Source: a virus. Taken from it: a stretch of 22,664 nucleotides of DNA. The stretch is from the IMG/VR virus record IMGVR_UViG_3300032892_000045, positions 1 to 22,664 of that record; one strand, given 5' to 3'. Positions 1 to 8,410 of this stretch are shown one piece after another (position 1 is the first letter of the stretch; each line of letters begins with the position of its first letter). The notes under the pieces were generated by a model. The model saw only the letters and a list, made by a program, of their open reading frames with translations. It did no database searches and was not told the origin of the DNA. Both the position numbers and the translations under genes were made by a program.

Positions 1-584
1 TGCGTAACGAACACGCCGACAGCAGCCGTCGAAAGGGTTGCGACGGTACCGAGGTCAGTCGCGAATTCCTGAATGGCCACACCGTTGGCGTCGGTCGTTG
101 GGAACTGAGCCGCGAGCACGAGACCGGCTGTGTGGGTGGCGCCAACCGTCGGCACCGCGTTGATCAGTTCCCAGTTGGCGTTTGTCAGCGCACCGATAGC
201 CGTCAGGTGCGTGTCGCCATAAGCTGCCACCGTCGCGTCGGTTCCGAGGCCGATACGCCCGTTCGTGGCATTGACGAACTTGGTAATGCCTGCGCCGGCA
301 AAGCCATTCATGATGTACTGCCAGCCGAGGTCTGTAATCAGGTTGCAGTCCTCTTTGAAGTACACGCTATCCGGAGCGCAGCCGAATGCACGGAACCAGT
401 GCTGGTCCGGCTCCTGGCCCGGATTGAACTTCAGGTCACGCTGGTTCTTGTAGGCCGTCCAGCTAATCTGGTCCAGGTCCCACTTCTCCACCCGGAAGTC
501 TGTCTGGTGCCGGCCCGCTTCCCTTACTCCTAGCCCCACGTCTATCCCTATCCTTTCTACAGCCGAGCCGTATTCGTTTGCCAT
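1..584 (-). CDS. Tail-end structural protein (possible receptor-binding or fibre protein), 3' truncated
   Basis: The frame is open from an ATG at 584 through the left edge, about 194 residues, and has no stop inside the window. It starts MANEYGSAVERIGIDVG. The start is set by a TAATG overlap with the stop of the upstream lysin gene. Around residues 107-135 a stretch reads IGLGTDATVAAYGDTHL, a pattern I associate with phage fibre or decoration proteins of the form 'lGtg.tapa..dt.L'. I infer a virion surface or tail-tip role from this and from its place at the end of the tail genes. The missing C-terminus could hold a receptor-binding domain. No catalytic motif is visible. Family assignment is weak; that it is a real gene is well supported by the coupling and the long open frame. 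Confidence 0.7.
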   Translation of the reverse strand, partial: MANEYGSAVERIGIDVGLGVREAGRHQTDFRVEKWDLDQISWTAYKNQRDLKFNPGQEPDQHWFRAFGCAPDSVYFKEDCNLITDLGWQYIMNGFAGAGITKFVNATNGRIGLGTDATVAAYGDTHLTAIGALTNANWELINAVPTVGATHTAGLVLAAQFPTTDANGVAIQEFATDLGTVATLSTAAVGVFVT

Positions 585-1438
585 TACTTACCGCCGAGAA
601 GCACGTATTGTGCATAGCTGATTGTCTTGGCCGGAAGGCTCAACGCCTCATATGCCTGCAATGTAGCCTGGTCCGGAATGTGCCACAGTTCTCCAGGGAC
701 GTATCCGCCCAGGAAGATGCCGGGCCATGCCTTGCCGACTGGTACGGTCTTCGTGTCGACAGTGATGATGATCATTCCTGACTCCTGTATTGGTTGCGGT
801 GCTGGTCTTGGCCATTGCCCGAAGTCTTCTTGCAAAGCCGCATTCTCACGAATGTCGACATCCGTGCCATAAACAGGGCTGCTCGCTGCCGTCTGGTAGA
901 TAGTAGCTCGCGGATCTAGCTGGCCGCCAGACCAGGCAATTGTCTGCCATCCAAGCGTCGCTAGCCCTGCGTCCATGACTCGCTTGACAGCATAGTATCC
1001 GCCGTACACGCCAACCGCGAATGGGTACCTCAGATTGTTTATCGCGGTGAAGTACTGGCCTACCGGCCCTAGCTTCCCGATTGCGCTGGCTGGCGTATCT
1101 GGCAGCGATGGAGAGTAGTCCGGGATATCCCAATCACACGCAAAGTAGACGGCCATGCCCGGCGGAGCGCCCAGGCCGGCTAGCTGACTCGCTGCTAGCT
1201 GTCCGTCGGCGTGGCCCTGTGCCGCTCCGCGCGCCGCAGCATCGGTCACGTACTCAAACGCCAGGAACACTGAAATACCAGCCGCGAGTAGTGCCTTTGC
1301 CTCGGGCTTGGTGATGTTCTTTCCGGTGTTCTGGTAGCCTGGCTCACCATCCCAGCCTATGTACCGACCGACGGCCGTAACTCCATGTGCCTTGAGTTCA
1401 GCTATTGTTGGCCGAGCTAGGCTGTAGTCAATTATCAC
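584..1438 (-). CDS. DUF1906 (Rv2525c-like) glycoside-hydrolase-type lysin
   Basis: A 284-residue protein. Residues 1-208 look like the DUF1906 / Rv2525c-like glycoside-hydrolase-like TIM barrel (related to GH25 muramidases): an Asp right at the N-terminus (IIDYS), GRYIGW at 24-29, FEY at 61-63, YFACDWD at 98-104 and YGGYYA at 145-150. These are the acidic and aromatic strand ends expected around the active site. A Pro-rich linker (209-218) leads to a C-terminal piece of about 65 residues of unknown fold, perhaps a binding module. There is no signal peptide. The start is GTG at 1438, behind AAGGAG six bases upstream. By family and context it likely acts on peptidoglycan or surface glycan, either as endolysin or as virion-borne hydrolase; no holin is seen nearby. 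Activity is inferred. Confidence 0.8.
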   Translation of the reverse strand: MIIDYSLARPTIAELKAHGVTAVGRYIGWDGEPGYQNTGKNITKPEAKALLAAGISVFLAFEYVTDAAARGAAQGHADGQLAASQLAGLGAPPGMAVYFACDWDIPDYSPSLPDTPASAIGKLGPVGQYFTAINNLRYPFAVGVYGGYYAVKRVMDAGLATLGWQTIAWSGGQLDPRATIYQTAASSPVYGTDVDIRENAALQEDFGQWPRPAPQPIQESGMIIITVDTKTVPVGKAWPGIFLGGYVPGELWHIPDQATLQAYEALSLPAKTISYAQYVLLGGK

Positions 1439-1447
1439 GCTGGCTCC

Positions 1448-1984
1448 TTACAGGGGCATTGTGAATATCCGGCGCGAAAGGAATGTACCGGTACCGGCAC
1501 TAACCCCATATTGCATCGTGAATTGATTGGTTCCTGGAGTCAGGCCGGTCTGTAGGAATGTAGCACCAGCCAAGAATCCTGGGTTTGTATTTGTTATGCC
1601 ACCTATTGCCCGGTCCCAGCTACACGGGATAGTAGTGGCATTAGTTACTTCGAATCCGGAGTAGCACGCTGCACTGTTACTTGAGTTGTACATCTGAGTG
1701 TAGATAGCGCACATACACATTGTGCCAGTGTTCACCGATACCCATGGCCCGAATGTAGCTAGGTTGATCGGGAAGGATCCAGTCGTTGTTTCCTGCGTAG
1801 CAATATACCCGGATGTAAACTGCCTGGCGGCCATAGCGTTCGCGGCAGTCCCGACAAGGATCTGGTTGGCGGCAGTAATAAGGGCAGGCCCGGTCTGGAG
1901 AAAGTTGTCCCGGACGTTGGTGTTGAACTGGGCTGCTGTAAAGACGCTGCCCGAAACGGCTGTCATCGGACTAGTCCACGCCAT
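1448..1984 (-). CDS. Short minor tail / fibre-like protein
   Basis: A 178-residue protein beginning MAWTSPMTAVSGSVFTAAQF. This opening (W..PMTav....fTAaqfN..vRDN) is one I recognise from small tail or fibre proteins of actinobacterial phages. The rest is rich in Thr, Asn, Ser, Gly and short beta-prone strands, with no enzyme motif, signal peptide or membrane segment. It starts in a TAATG overlap with the upstream zinc-ribbon gene and ends nine bases before the lysin start, so it belongs to the tail-tip cassette. Role as a structural or adhesion component is inferred from position and composition. Confidence 0.6.
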   Translation of the reverse strand: MAWTSPMTAVSGSVFTAAQFNTNVRDNFLQTGPALITAANQILVGTAANAMAARQFTSGYIATQETTTGSFPINLATFGPWVSVNTGTMCMCAIYTQMYNSSNSAACYSGFEVTNATTIPCSWDRAIGGITNTNPGFLAGATFLQTGLTPGTNQFTMQYGVSAGTGTFLSRRIFTMPL

Positions 1985-2451
1985 TACGCACCCTCAATCT
2001 GCTGGACCTGGAACGGAAACCGGCCGACCTGTGTCCGCATCATCGCCTCTACCGGAGTCCCGAAGCTAGCCCACTCGGCCAGCTCCTGAGCATGCTCCTC
2101 ATCCTCGGCCAGTAGGTCACCTATCGTCTGGCCATGCGGGCAATTCGAGATAAGCGCGAGGTGGTGACCGGCCGGGAACCAGTTCATCCAGGCCGGGTTA
2201 CCGCGCGCGGCAAGCACCGAGGAAATGGCAGCAGCATCGCGAGGCCAGTCAACGATTGCCTCCGCGAGGCATGCGCCACAAAGGAAAACAGGCTGCCATG
2301 GATCCAGAAGCTCCGCGCTGCCGCAGTGAGGACGTGGGCAATCGGCTATCCACCTTCCCCTGTTCACGTAAGCTCTGGCCATCCGCTCTACTGGCCCGCG
2401 AGCCGGAGCTACAGGTACATCTAGGCGGACCGTCCTTGGCTCATTCACCAT
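1984..2451 (-). CDS. Zinc-ribbon protein of the tail module, function unknown
   Basis: A 155-residue protein. Residues 38-61 hold CPRPHC and CGAC, a CX4C-X14-CX2C arrangement (C38, C43, C58, C61) that fits a zinc ribbon. It follows a short motif RGRWIADC. A further Cys lies at 104 in a CPHG context. The C-terminal third is acidic and helical (LLAEDEEHAQELAEW). It overlaps the end of the upstream minor tail gene by seven bases (start ATG at 2451) and its own stop is fused to the next start as TAATG. I recall similar zinc-ribbon proteins in actinophage tail regions, but no defined role. It might be a virion component, a chaperone, or a nucleic-acid-binding protein. Confidence 0.65.
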   Translation of the reverse strand: MVNEPRTVRLDVPVAPARGPVERMARAYVNRGRWIADCPRPHCGSAELLDPWQPVFLCGACLAEAIVDWPRDAAAISSVLAARGNPAWMNWFPAGHHLALISNCPHGQTIGDLLAEDEEHAQELAEWASFGTPVEAMMRTQVGRFPFQVQQIEGA

Positions 2452-3989
2452 CCGAACGCTCCCGTATTGAACTTGCCATTCGTGGCGGCATCAAATGTGA
2501 ATGGATTCGTCTGGGCATTGGCCGAGTCGGTAGGCGCTTTCTCGCACCCAAAGGTTGCTGTGATCAATGTCTGGCCATTGCTTATGGAATATCCGATGGT
2601 CTCAATGAAGCAATCAGCATTGAAGTCGAGGTTATTGATAATCACTGTGATTCGGTCGGACAAGTCGCGGGCGAGCAGTTGCGTCAGCCGGGTAGCGCTG
2701 ACATTGTTTAGCGCAAATGTGATGATCGGCCTGCGCTGGGCATACCTGTTGAGCAACAGCGTGCTTATCGCTGCCGCATCGTCTGGGCCACACCAGGACA
2801 TATCAACACCTGACAACCCGCGCACTCCATATTCAGCAATGGACGTATTGTCCTGGTTCGTGAGCTGAATCTGGTAAGTCGTATTGATCAGGTTGCCACG
2901 CATCTGCAGCCCGGTTATCGCGCTACCACCTCCGGCATCAGTAAGCGTAATTGTGACTGCCAGGCCCGAGTTCCAGCTGATTGATGCCGTCGTTGTCCCA
3001 TAGACCTGCTGGAAGTCGATTCCGGCAAGCGGTGCAGCAGCTCCGGTGAACGGCCCGTTAGCCACAGCCGTTATCGTGTATGTACTGGAGTCGGCTATGG
3101 TGATGGTGTTGGTTATCGCTCCGGCGATCACCGGGGTGCCAGTCTCAGGGTCAACTGTTGCACCGACATTCCCGCTTGAAGACCAGATCACCGTTGTTGC
3201 TGCTGGGTCATATGCCGTACAGGTTACTTGTACCTGATTGACAATGTTTTTCCAGCCAGCATCATACGTCACAGGCTCGCTGATAATCGGTTCGGTAGTC
3301 GTACCGTGAAAGGTTGCCTGGCTGGTATTTGATACCGTGCGCAGCAGCCTGTGGTGCCTGTCACGGAAACAGAAGTTGCCCGTTGCTCCATCAATAAAGC
3401 AGATAGCTGGCGGGCCTTCCGCACCTATCAGCTTATTGAGCGCAGTTAGCGCGTCGGTTCCCTGCTCCCACCACCAGCGAATGTACGTTGCTCCGGGATC
3501 AAGGTCCCGACCTCCGGTCCAGCCAACAGCATCAAGAATATGGCCAACAGCAGTTCCGGTCCGCACACCCTGGTACAAATAGGTTGATATCTGTACATAC
3601 GCGAACCTGGCTATCTGGTCGATACACGAGACCTGTACCTTCTGGTCACTCTTTGATGGGAGCACTGTATAATCATCAATGAATCCATGAAACAGCGTAT
3701 ATGTCGTTCCGCCATACGTTGCCTGAACAATTACAGGACGGCCAGGAACAAGGTTCCCGTACATCGCGCTGCCGGCATTGTCCGGGGAATACTTCAGCGT
3801 GTCATTCCGCAATTCAAATGCGCCGGTTCCGGCCATCGTAGGCGACAAGGCCCGAGCGGTGTCACGGCCATAAGCAATAGCGACAGCCGAGTCGGACATG
3901 ATGTCGGTGCTGACATTCTCGCCGGTATCGCTGTAGTCGCCGTCGTTGTTCCAGTCAACGCCTACAAAGTATGAGGTAACTGCCACCAT
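2445..3989 (-). CDS. Large minor tail / baseplate protein
   Basis: A 514-residue protein directly downstream of the tape measure gene, the usual place of the distal tail or baseplate proteins. I choose ATG at 3989: it forms TAATG with the tape measure stop, whereas the GTG at 4001 lies right against the GGGAGG ribosome site. Near the N-terminus (residues 12-24) DWNNDGDYSDTGE is an Asp-rich, EF-hand- or dockerin-like loop that may bind calcium. The N-terminal 200 residues look like a hub domain, with a strand-rich ELRNDTLKYSP region and an aromatic RWWWEQG segment. The middle is Thr/Ser-rich and beta-like. No hydrolase motif is seen. Function as baseplate or tail-tip protein is inferred from position and length. 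Confidence 0.7.
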   Translation of the reverse strand: MVAVTSYFVGVDWNNDGDYSDTGENVSTDIMSDSAVAIAYGRDTARALSPTMAGTGAFELRNDTLKYSPDNAGSAMYGNLVPGRPVIVQATYGGTTYTLFHGFIDDYTVLPSKSDQKVQVSCIDQIARFAYVQISTYLYQGVRTGTAVGHILDAVGWTGGRDLDPGATYIRWWWEQGTDALTALNKLIGAEGPPAICFIDGATGNFCFRDRHHRLLRTVSNTSQATFHGTTTEPIISEPVTYDAGWKNIVNQVQVTCTAYDPAATTVIWSSSGNVGATVDPETGTPVIAGAITNTITIADSSTYTITAVANGPFTGAAAPLAGIDFQQVYGTTTASISWNSGLAVTITLTDAGGGSAITGLQMRGNLINTTYQIQLTNQDNTSIAEYGVRGLSGVDMSWCGPDDAAAISTLLLNRYAQRRPIITFALNNVSATRLTQLLARDLSDRITVIINNLDFNADCFIETIGYSISNGQTLITATFGCEKAPTDSANAQTNPFTFDAATNGKFNTGAFGW

Positions 3990-6900
3990 TACGCTGGCCA
4001 CCTCCCGCCACGCTTCAAGTCGGCCATTGCCTTAATCAGCCAGTTCTTCACTTCATGCTGGCTGCCAAGTACCCCGTGATTCTGGACGATAAGAGTTGTA
4101 TTGCCGCCCAGAATGCGCTCGGTCTGGGCATTCGAGTACACATGCGTCCCGCCAGGAAGCCTAAGCAGCTCACGACCTCTTTCACCCACCATGGCCAGGC
4201 CGCCTCTGGCTATTCCCCCATTCGCGAGGAACTGCATGTATGCACCGGAATTGTATGTTGCCCAAGGTGAGAATCCACCGGCCTGGTTGTACAGGTAGAC
4301 GGCTGCCTTCGCGTTGTTCAGCGCGTTCAGCAGGTTGCCGAACTTGCCATTCTGCCAGATTCCCGAGGTCGGCGTGATCTGCCACAATCCATATCCGGTA
4401 AGTCCTGGAGGCTCACCGGACTGGACAATACCAGCATTGTCTGTCGACTCGGTCATCGCGATAGCGGAAGCGATGTTTGCCGTTAGACCGCCAGGACCAC
4501 CGGCCTGCCGCCAGACCGCCTCAACAGCGCTCCGCGACATCGGCCCACCCTTGCCACCGCTGCCACCCGCGAATCCACCCGGAGGAATACCATACCCGCT
4601 TACCGCGCCGGCATCGCCGATGATGTTGTTGAACCGGGTGCCATACCCTGTAGCATAAGCATCGACAATCCGCTTAGAATCAACGATGATTCCGACATGG
4701 CCCGGACTGTACTGTGAGCCGTCCGAGCCGGCAAAGAAGGCTAGCCCGCCTACCTGTGGGGTAGGCGTACGCTTCACCCAGGCAAACTGATCCTCGGACG
4801 TCCGGGGAATCGAGTTGTACCCGAAATGCTTGTACACATAACTTGTGAATCCCGAGCAGTCCCAGCCCTGCGGAGTGGTGCCGCCCCATACATACGGAAC
4901 CTTGCCGATAAAGGACTCGGCGTATTTGACGATTTCATTTGCGTTGCCCGAGGTCGTCTCTTTCAGGACAGCAACCAGTTTGGAAATCAGCTCCTTGGGG
5001 ATGTCCTTTATCCAGGAGCCTAGTTTTGTACCTCCGCCTGGCATGGCATTCAGCAACGGATTGAGAATGGCGCTAGCAGCGTCCGCTAGCGCAGTCCCGG
5101 TCAACGTCTTGATCTTGCTAGCGACGGCCGGAGCACTAAGCACCTGCGGCAGGCCCGGTATAAGGCTTTCTGCACCCCTAACTATGTCCTTGCCGATAGT
5201 TATGGGATTGGGGATAATTCCGCCGAGCGCCCAGTGCGGACCGCTGCCTATGCTTCCCTTCTTGCCAAGGGCCGAGTCGATAGCCGAGTGGCCGCCGAGA
5301 TGGCTAACATCCGACAGCGACAGCACTCGTTCACCAGGAGTCAAGAATGCAGGAACATTGTCCTGTGTTCCGTGGCCAGGAACCCGACCGCCTTCAGAGA
5401 AAGAGATGCCACTCAGGGGATGCATCCCGATGACGCCGGCAATCGCGTCAACCACAGGCACGATGCCTTTATCATAGACTGTATTCACCAGGAATTTGAC
5501 CGGAGCTTCAGCGACGTCCTGAAGGCCGTGCCAGATGTTCTTGATGGCACCGACCGCAATGCTGAACGCATCCCTGATATCATTGAGGGTTGTGCCTATC
5601 CAGCTCTTTACATTGTTGAAAATGCTAGTCGTCGTATTGCGGATGTTTGTCCAGGCATTCGAAAACACATTCTCGACTGCGCCAAGAACAGACAGCGCAA
5701 TGTTCTTGATGGCATTCCAGACAGAGCTGAAATACTCCTTGATAGCATTCCATATCTGGACGCCGAAATTCTTGATGTCAGTCCATGCCTTGCCCCAGTT
5801 TCCGGTAATCAGATCCAGCGCAACCTTGAATATGGCTACGATAGCATCCCAGGTTACCTTGATGAACAGCCTTATTCCGGCAAATATGACCTTGGCAATG
5901 TTATCGACAAGCGACCAGGCAACTTTCCACACATTCGTGATGACGGACATTGATGTCTTGAATATGCCGGAAATAAGGTCAAATGCGACCTTGATCACCA
6001 AAGTAATATCGGCCCATACCTGCTTCGCCACAACAAGGATGCCGTTGAAATTCTTCTTGAGGTAATCGTAGACACCATTCCATATCTTCTGGATGAATTG
6101 CCAAATGTCATTATGGTACTTGTAAATGATGCCACCAACGCCAAGCAGAAGCGGCCACCATTGCTTCGCGAATGAAAGGATGTTATCCCATACAGTCTTG
6201 ATGACCTTGAAGATGTCATTCCAGGTCTTTACGATAAAGCTCGATATTTGGGTATGATATTTGATGATTACAAGCGCCAGGGCAGCAATGGCGACAACAA
6301 TGACCCCGATAACACTCGCACTCATCGTGAGGTTCAATACCTTGAATGCCTCAGACAGCGTCTTGATCGCCTCGGCTACCTTTGCCGCAACAGCCAGGCC
6401 AGCAAGCACTCCGGCGAAGATCACCACTACCTGAATATGCTTGGAAATGAAATCCAGGACTCCGCTTATGACCGGCAGCAACTTAGTGCCTATGGAGGCA
6501 GCGACGTCGGTGAGCTTGGCCCGCAGTACCTCCATCTTGCCGGCCGTTGTGTTCGCGGCTGCCTGGGCATCCCCTCCTATCCTCTGGTTCATTATCCTGG
6601 TGAATTCCTCCATCCGCTGTGCAGCCGTAGCGGACTTTGGTAGGACATCAATGCCTAGCTTGTTCAGCGCCGGGACGGAGCCTGCGGCTGCCTGTCCTAC
6701 AAGACTTTGAGCCTGCGCGAGTGACATATGGTGTTGCCGAGCGAAATTGGCTATTCCGCCGACCGAGTTAATCTGGTCGCCAAGGATCTTCTGCGCCGAT
6801 GCCGTAGCCTTAGACCAGTCTGCTCCGGTGGCCATTGTGATGTTGAGATCCTTCATCCCGCGAGCTTGGCCACCAGCAGCCTTGCTGACCATGTCGGCAG

Positions 6901-7348
6901 CCGAAGCCAGCGAGATGTGCTTCTGAGCCGCTAGGTTGGCCGTTACACCCATCAATCCCATAGCGGTGTTAACGCTACCAGTCGCGGTTGTTAGCTTGGC
7001 TAGGGTGCTGTCAGTCTCAGCATTGCTATGCCCTAGCGATTCCATCCGCGAGCGGACAGCATCCAGCTGCGGAGCTGACTTCTCAAGACTGCCGCCAGTA
7101 TTCTTGATCGCCTGGTCTAGGCTGTCCTGGCTTTCCTGAAGCTTGTTCCCGGCCTCAATGGCCATTCCTAGCCCGGCAACGAATACGCCAGCCCCGATTG
7201 TCGAGGCTGTCTTCATCGTCTTGCTGAAACCTTGTGAGAAAGCGTTGCCGGTATTCTCGCCTTCTTTGGCTGCATCCTTCTTTGCCTCATTGAAGGCTTC
7301 ACTGGTCTTGTTTTTCGCCTCAACAATGATCTCAACAACGTTAGGCAA
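3989..7348 (-). CDS. Tape measure protein with NlpC/P60 and transglycosylase-like domains
   Basis: At 1119 residues this is the longest gene. It sets tail length and is ejected with DNA. Residues 1-300 are helical. Hydrophobic segments lie at about 305-325, 343-363 and 397-409. Residues 370-600 are helical with repeated W-x-x-I spacing typical of tape measures. Residues 803-925 form an NlpC/P60 endopeptidase: YVWGG, DCSGF (C831) and GHVGII (H884). Residues 936-1045 form a lysozyme-like transglycosylase domain: AMTES with probable catalytic E967, then GYGLWQITPTSG. Two tape-measure 'GG..PGE..L' type segments lie at 653-678 and 1049-1070. The start is TTG at 7348, behind GGAGGAGG, overlapping the end of the chaperone -1 frame by eight bases. 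Catalysis is inferred from motifs. Confidence 0.9.
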   Translation of the reverse strand: MPNVVEIIVEAKNKTSEAFNEAKKDAAKEGENTGNAFSQGFSKTMKTASTIGAGVFVAGLGMAIEAGNKLQESQDSLDQAIKNTGGSLEKSAPQLDAVRSRMESLGHSNAETDSTLAKLTTATGSVNTAMGLMGVTANLAAQKHISLASAADMVSKAAGGQARGMKDLNITMATGADWSKATASAQKILGDQINSVGGIANFARQHHMSLAQAQSLVGQAAAGSVPALNKLGIDVLPKSATAAQRMEEFTRIMNQRIGGDAQAAANTTAGKMEVLRAKLTDVAASIGTKLLPVISGVLDFISKHIQVVVIFAGVLAGLAVAAKVAEAIKTLSEAFKVLNLTMSASVIGVIVVAIAALALVIIKYHTQISSFIVKTWNDIFKVIKTVWDNILSFAKQWWPLLLGVGGIIYKYHNDIWQFIQKIWNGVYDYLKKNFNGILVVAKQVWADITLVIKVAFDLISGIFKTSMSVITNVWKVAWSLVDNIAKVIFAGIRLFIKVTWDAIVAIFKVALDLITGNWGKAWTDIKNFGVQIWNAIKEYFSSVWNAIKNIALSVLGAVENVFSNAWTNIRNTTTSIFNNVKSWIGTTLNDIRDAFSIAVGAIKNIWHGLQDVAEAPVKFLVNTVYDKGIVPVVDAIAGVIGMHPLSGISFSEGGRVPGHGTQDNVPAFLTPGERVLSLSDVSHLGGHSAIDSALGKKGSIGSGPHWALGGIIPNPITIGKDIVRGAESLIPGLPQVLSAPAVASKIKTLTGTALADAASAILNPLLNAMPGGGTKLGSWIKDIPKELISKLVAVLKETTSGNANEIVKYAESFIGKVPYVWGGTTPQGWDCSGFTSYVYKHFGYNSIPRTSEDQFAWVKRTPTPQVGGLAFFAGSDGSQYSPGHVGIIVDSKRIVDAYATGYGTRFNNIIGDAGAVSGYGIPPGGFAGGSGGKGGPMSRSAVEAVWRQAGGPGGLTANIASAIAMTESTDNAGIVQSGEPPGLTGYGLWQITPTSGIWQNGKFGNLLNALNNAKAAVYLYNQAGGFSPWATYNSGAYMQFLANGGIARGGLAMVGERGRELLRLPGGTHVYSNAQTERILGGNTTLIVQNHGVLGSQHEVKNWLIKAMADLKRGGRWPA

Positions 7349-7984
7349 GGTCCGGTTCCTCCTCCCGCTTTACCCCAAGCTCCTCTATCTTCAGCAATCG
7401 GACAACGTCAATGTCTTCCTTTCTTGCCTGGCTAGGAAGGCAGTGGAATTCGCGACATATACGTAGGATCAGCTTTGCATCTAAGAGTTCGGTAGGTTCT
7501 TCGACAAGTTCGCCAGTTGTTGCGACACCTCCGCTGGAATCCCTCCACTGCTCGAGCCGTTCTGCAAAGGGCCAGGAACAGCCACCACCGCATTCATCCA
7601 GGCCATCAGGATATTCATGGCGAAGTCGATATCCTGGGCGCACAGGCCGTCGTATTTGCATGGCTCCTGAGTTGCCTCGACCGAGTTGTGTGCCTCGCAC
7701 CGTTCGCCAGGCTTGCCAGGCTTGCCCGAGGCCACACATACTGCGTATGCGATAGGGACCGGGGTACCATCCTCATTCTCCAGGTCCCATTCAATAATGA
7801 CGTCAGCCAGCTTCTGGAATATCGGCGCCATATCGGGCGACTGGTTGGTAGCCAGCGTGGCAGTCAGCGCCGATACCTCGGTGAACTCGGCTACCGAACA
7901 GGACCTGGTTAGGCACTCGAACCCTTCCATTTCTGGATCCTGGAACTTGAGGCGATACTGCTTCATCCTTTTCTTGTAACCCAT
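7341..7984 (-). CDS. Tail assembly chaperone, long form made by -1 frameshift
   Basis: This is the predicted fusion product, about 214 residues: codons 1-140 of the 0 frame (7984-7565), then the -1 frame from 7565 to the TAA at 7341 (74 residues). The -1 frame has no good start of its own in the needed place, and its part beyond the 0-frame stop (LLDAKLILRICREFHCLPSQ onward) is a natural helical, acidic sequence rather than shadow-like. Lambda G/GT-type chaperones upstream of the tape measure gene are made this way in many siphoviruses; the long form recruits or protects the tape measure protein. A CCCTTTG heptamer lies at the right place. The shift itself is predicted, not observed. Confidence 0.75.
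7481..7984 (-). CDS. Tail assembly chaperone, short form (G-like)
   Basis: The 0-frame product is 167 residues and begins MGYKKRMKQYRLKF. ATG 7984 is preferred over an upstream start at 8017, because GGAG lies five bases ahead and the upstream start would run into the previous gene's coding end. It lies between the tail tube gene (1 base gap) and the tape measure gene, the invariant position of this family. The N-terminal half looks globular; the C-terminal tail is Gly/Ser-rich with QQLANLSKN before TAG. Four Cys lie in the region VCVASGKPGKPGERC to CKYDGLC, which is unusual and could bind metal. Expected role: soluble chaperone of tape measure folding and tail assembly, absent from the finished virion. 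Confidence 0.8.
   Translation of the reverse strand: MGYKKRMKQYRLKFQDPEMEGFECLTRSCSVAEFTEVSALTATLATNQSPDMAPIFQKLADVIIEWDLENEDGTPVPIAYAVCVASGKPGKPGERCEAHNSVEATQEPCKYDGLCAQDIDFAMNILMAWMNAVVAVPGPLQNGSSSGGIPAEVSQQLANLSKNLPNS
7565..7571 (-). promoter_or_regulatory. Slippery heptamer CCCTTTG for -1 ribosomal frameshift
   Basis: On the coding strand the 0-frame codons read GGC CCT TTG, that is C CCT TTG, an exact X XXY YYZ heptamer. Slipping back one base gives CCC TTT G and then GCA GAA CGG, entering the frame that stays open to 7341. The site lies 28 codons before the 0-frame TAG, as expected for tail chaperone genes. Downstream I see only modest pairing potential (a GCTCGAGC palindrome nearby), so a stimulatory structure is not established. 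Confidence 0.75.
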
Positions 7985-7985
7985 A

Positions 7986-8387
7986 TCAGCTCCAGGCCGG
8001 AACGGTGCCGTCCGCAAGCGAGGCAGCAGCGGACCAGTTCAGGTCGCCAGTATTTGTACGGGCGACGGTATAGTCTGTGTAAAGATCCTCGGTGTTCAGG
8101 CTGGCGGTATTCACCGTCATGCTCGTTGTCCTGGTAACGGCCGACGACGTGACCGTTCTCAGCACATAGTGCACGCCAGCGCCATTGAACTGACCATTCA
8201 GCGTAAGCGAGAAGTCCGCAAGCAATAGGATCCGCTCTGTCGCTGTCTTGTCAATTCCGGTTACGTCGCTAGCTGCCCTTGGAGTCGAGAACTGGAGGTT
8301 TGTCACGTCATTCTTGATTACAGTAGCAGCACCCGTGATGTCATCGACGGACAACGTAGTCCAGCCAAGACCGGTAGCCTTAGCCAT
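7986..8387 (-). CDS. Major tail (tube) protein paralog 2
   Basis: A 133-residue protein, MAKATGLGWTTLSVDD at the start, and a clear paralog of the gene just upstream: both share DVTNLQFSTPRA, DVTGIDK.ATER, LLLADFS, TMTVNTA-like, GDLNWSA and DGTVPAW. It directly precedes the tail assembly chaperone, the standard order of major tail protein then chaperone then tape measure, so I take it as the tail tube subunit or a close relative of it. ATG at 8387 has a strong AGGAGGTGAACA leader. No signal peptide or membrane segment. Which of the two copies forms the tube, or whether both do, cannot be told from sequence. Confidence 0.7.
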   Translation of the reverse strand: MAKATGLGWTTLSVDDITGAATVIKNDVTNLQFSTPRAASDVTGIDKTATERILLLADFSLTLNGQFNGAGVHYVLRTVTSSAVTRTTSMTVNTASLNTEDLYTDYTVARTNTGDLNWSAAASLADGTVPAWS

Positions 8388-8410
8388 TGTTCACCTCCTG
8401 TCCGGTCGGC

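Noticed and set aside
4845-5953. Plus-strand open frames over the tape measure gene
   Set aside because: Antisense to a gene with two clear enzymatic domains and tape-measure periodicity; no supporting motif.
7341-7739. Independent gene in the -1 frame after the tail chaperone start
   Set aside because: No ribosome site at 7739, and its first part is a shadow of the chaperone; better explained as the frameshift extension.
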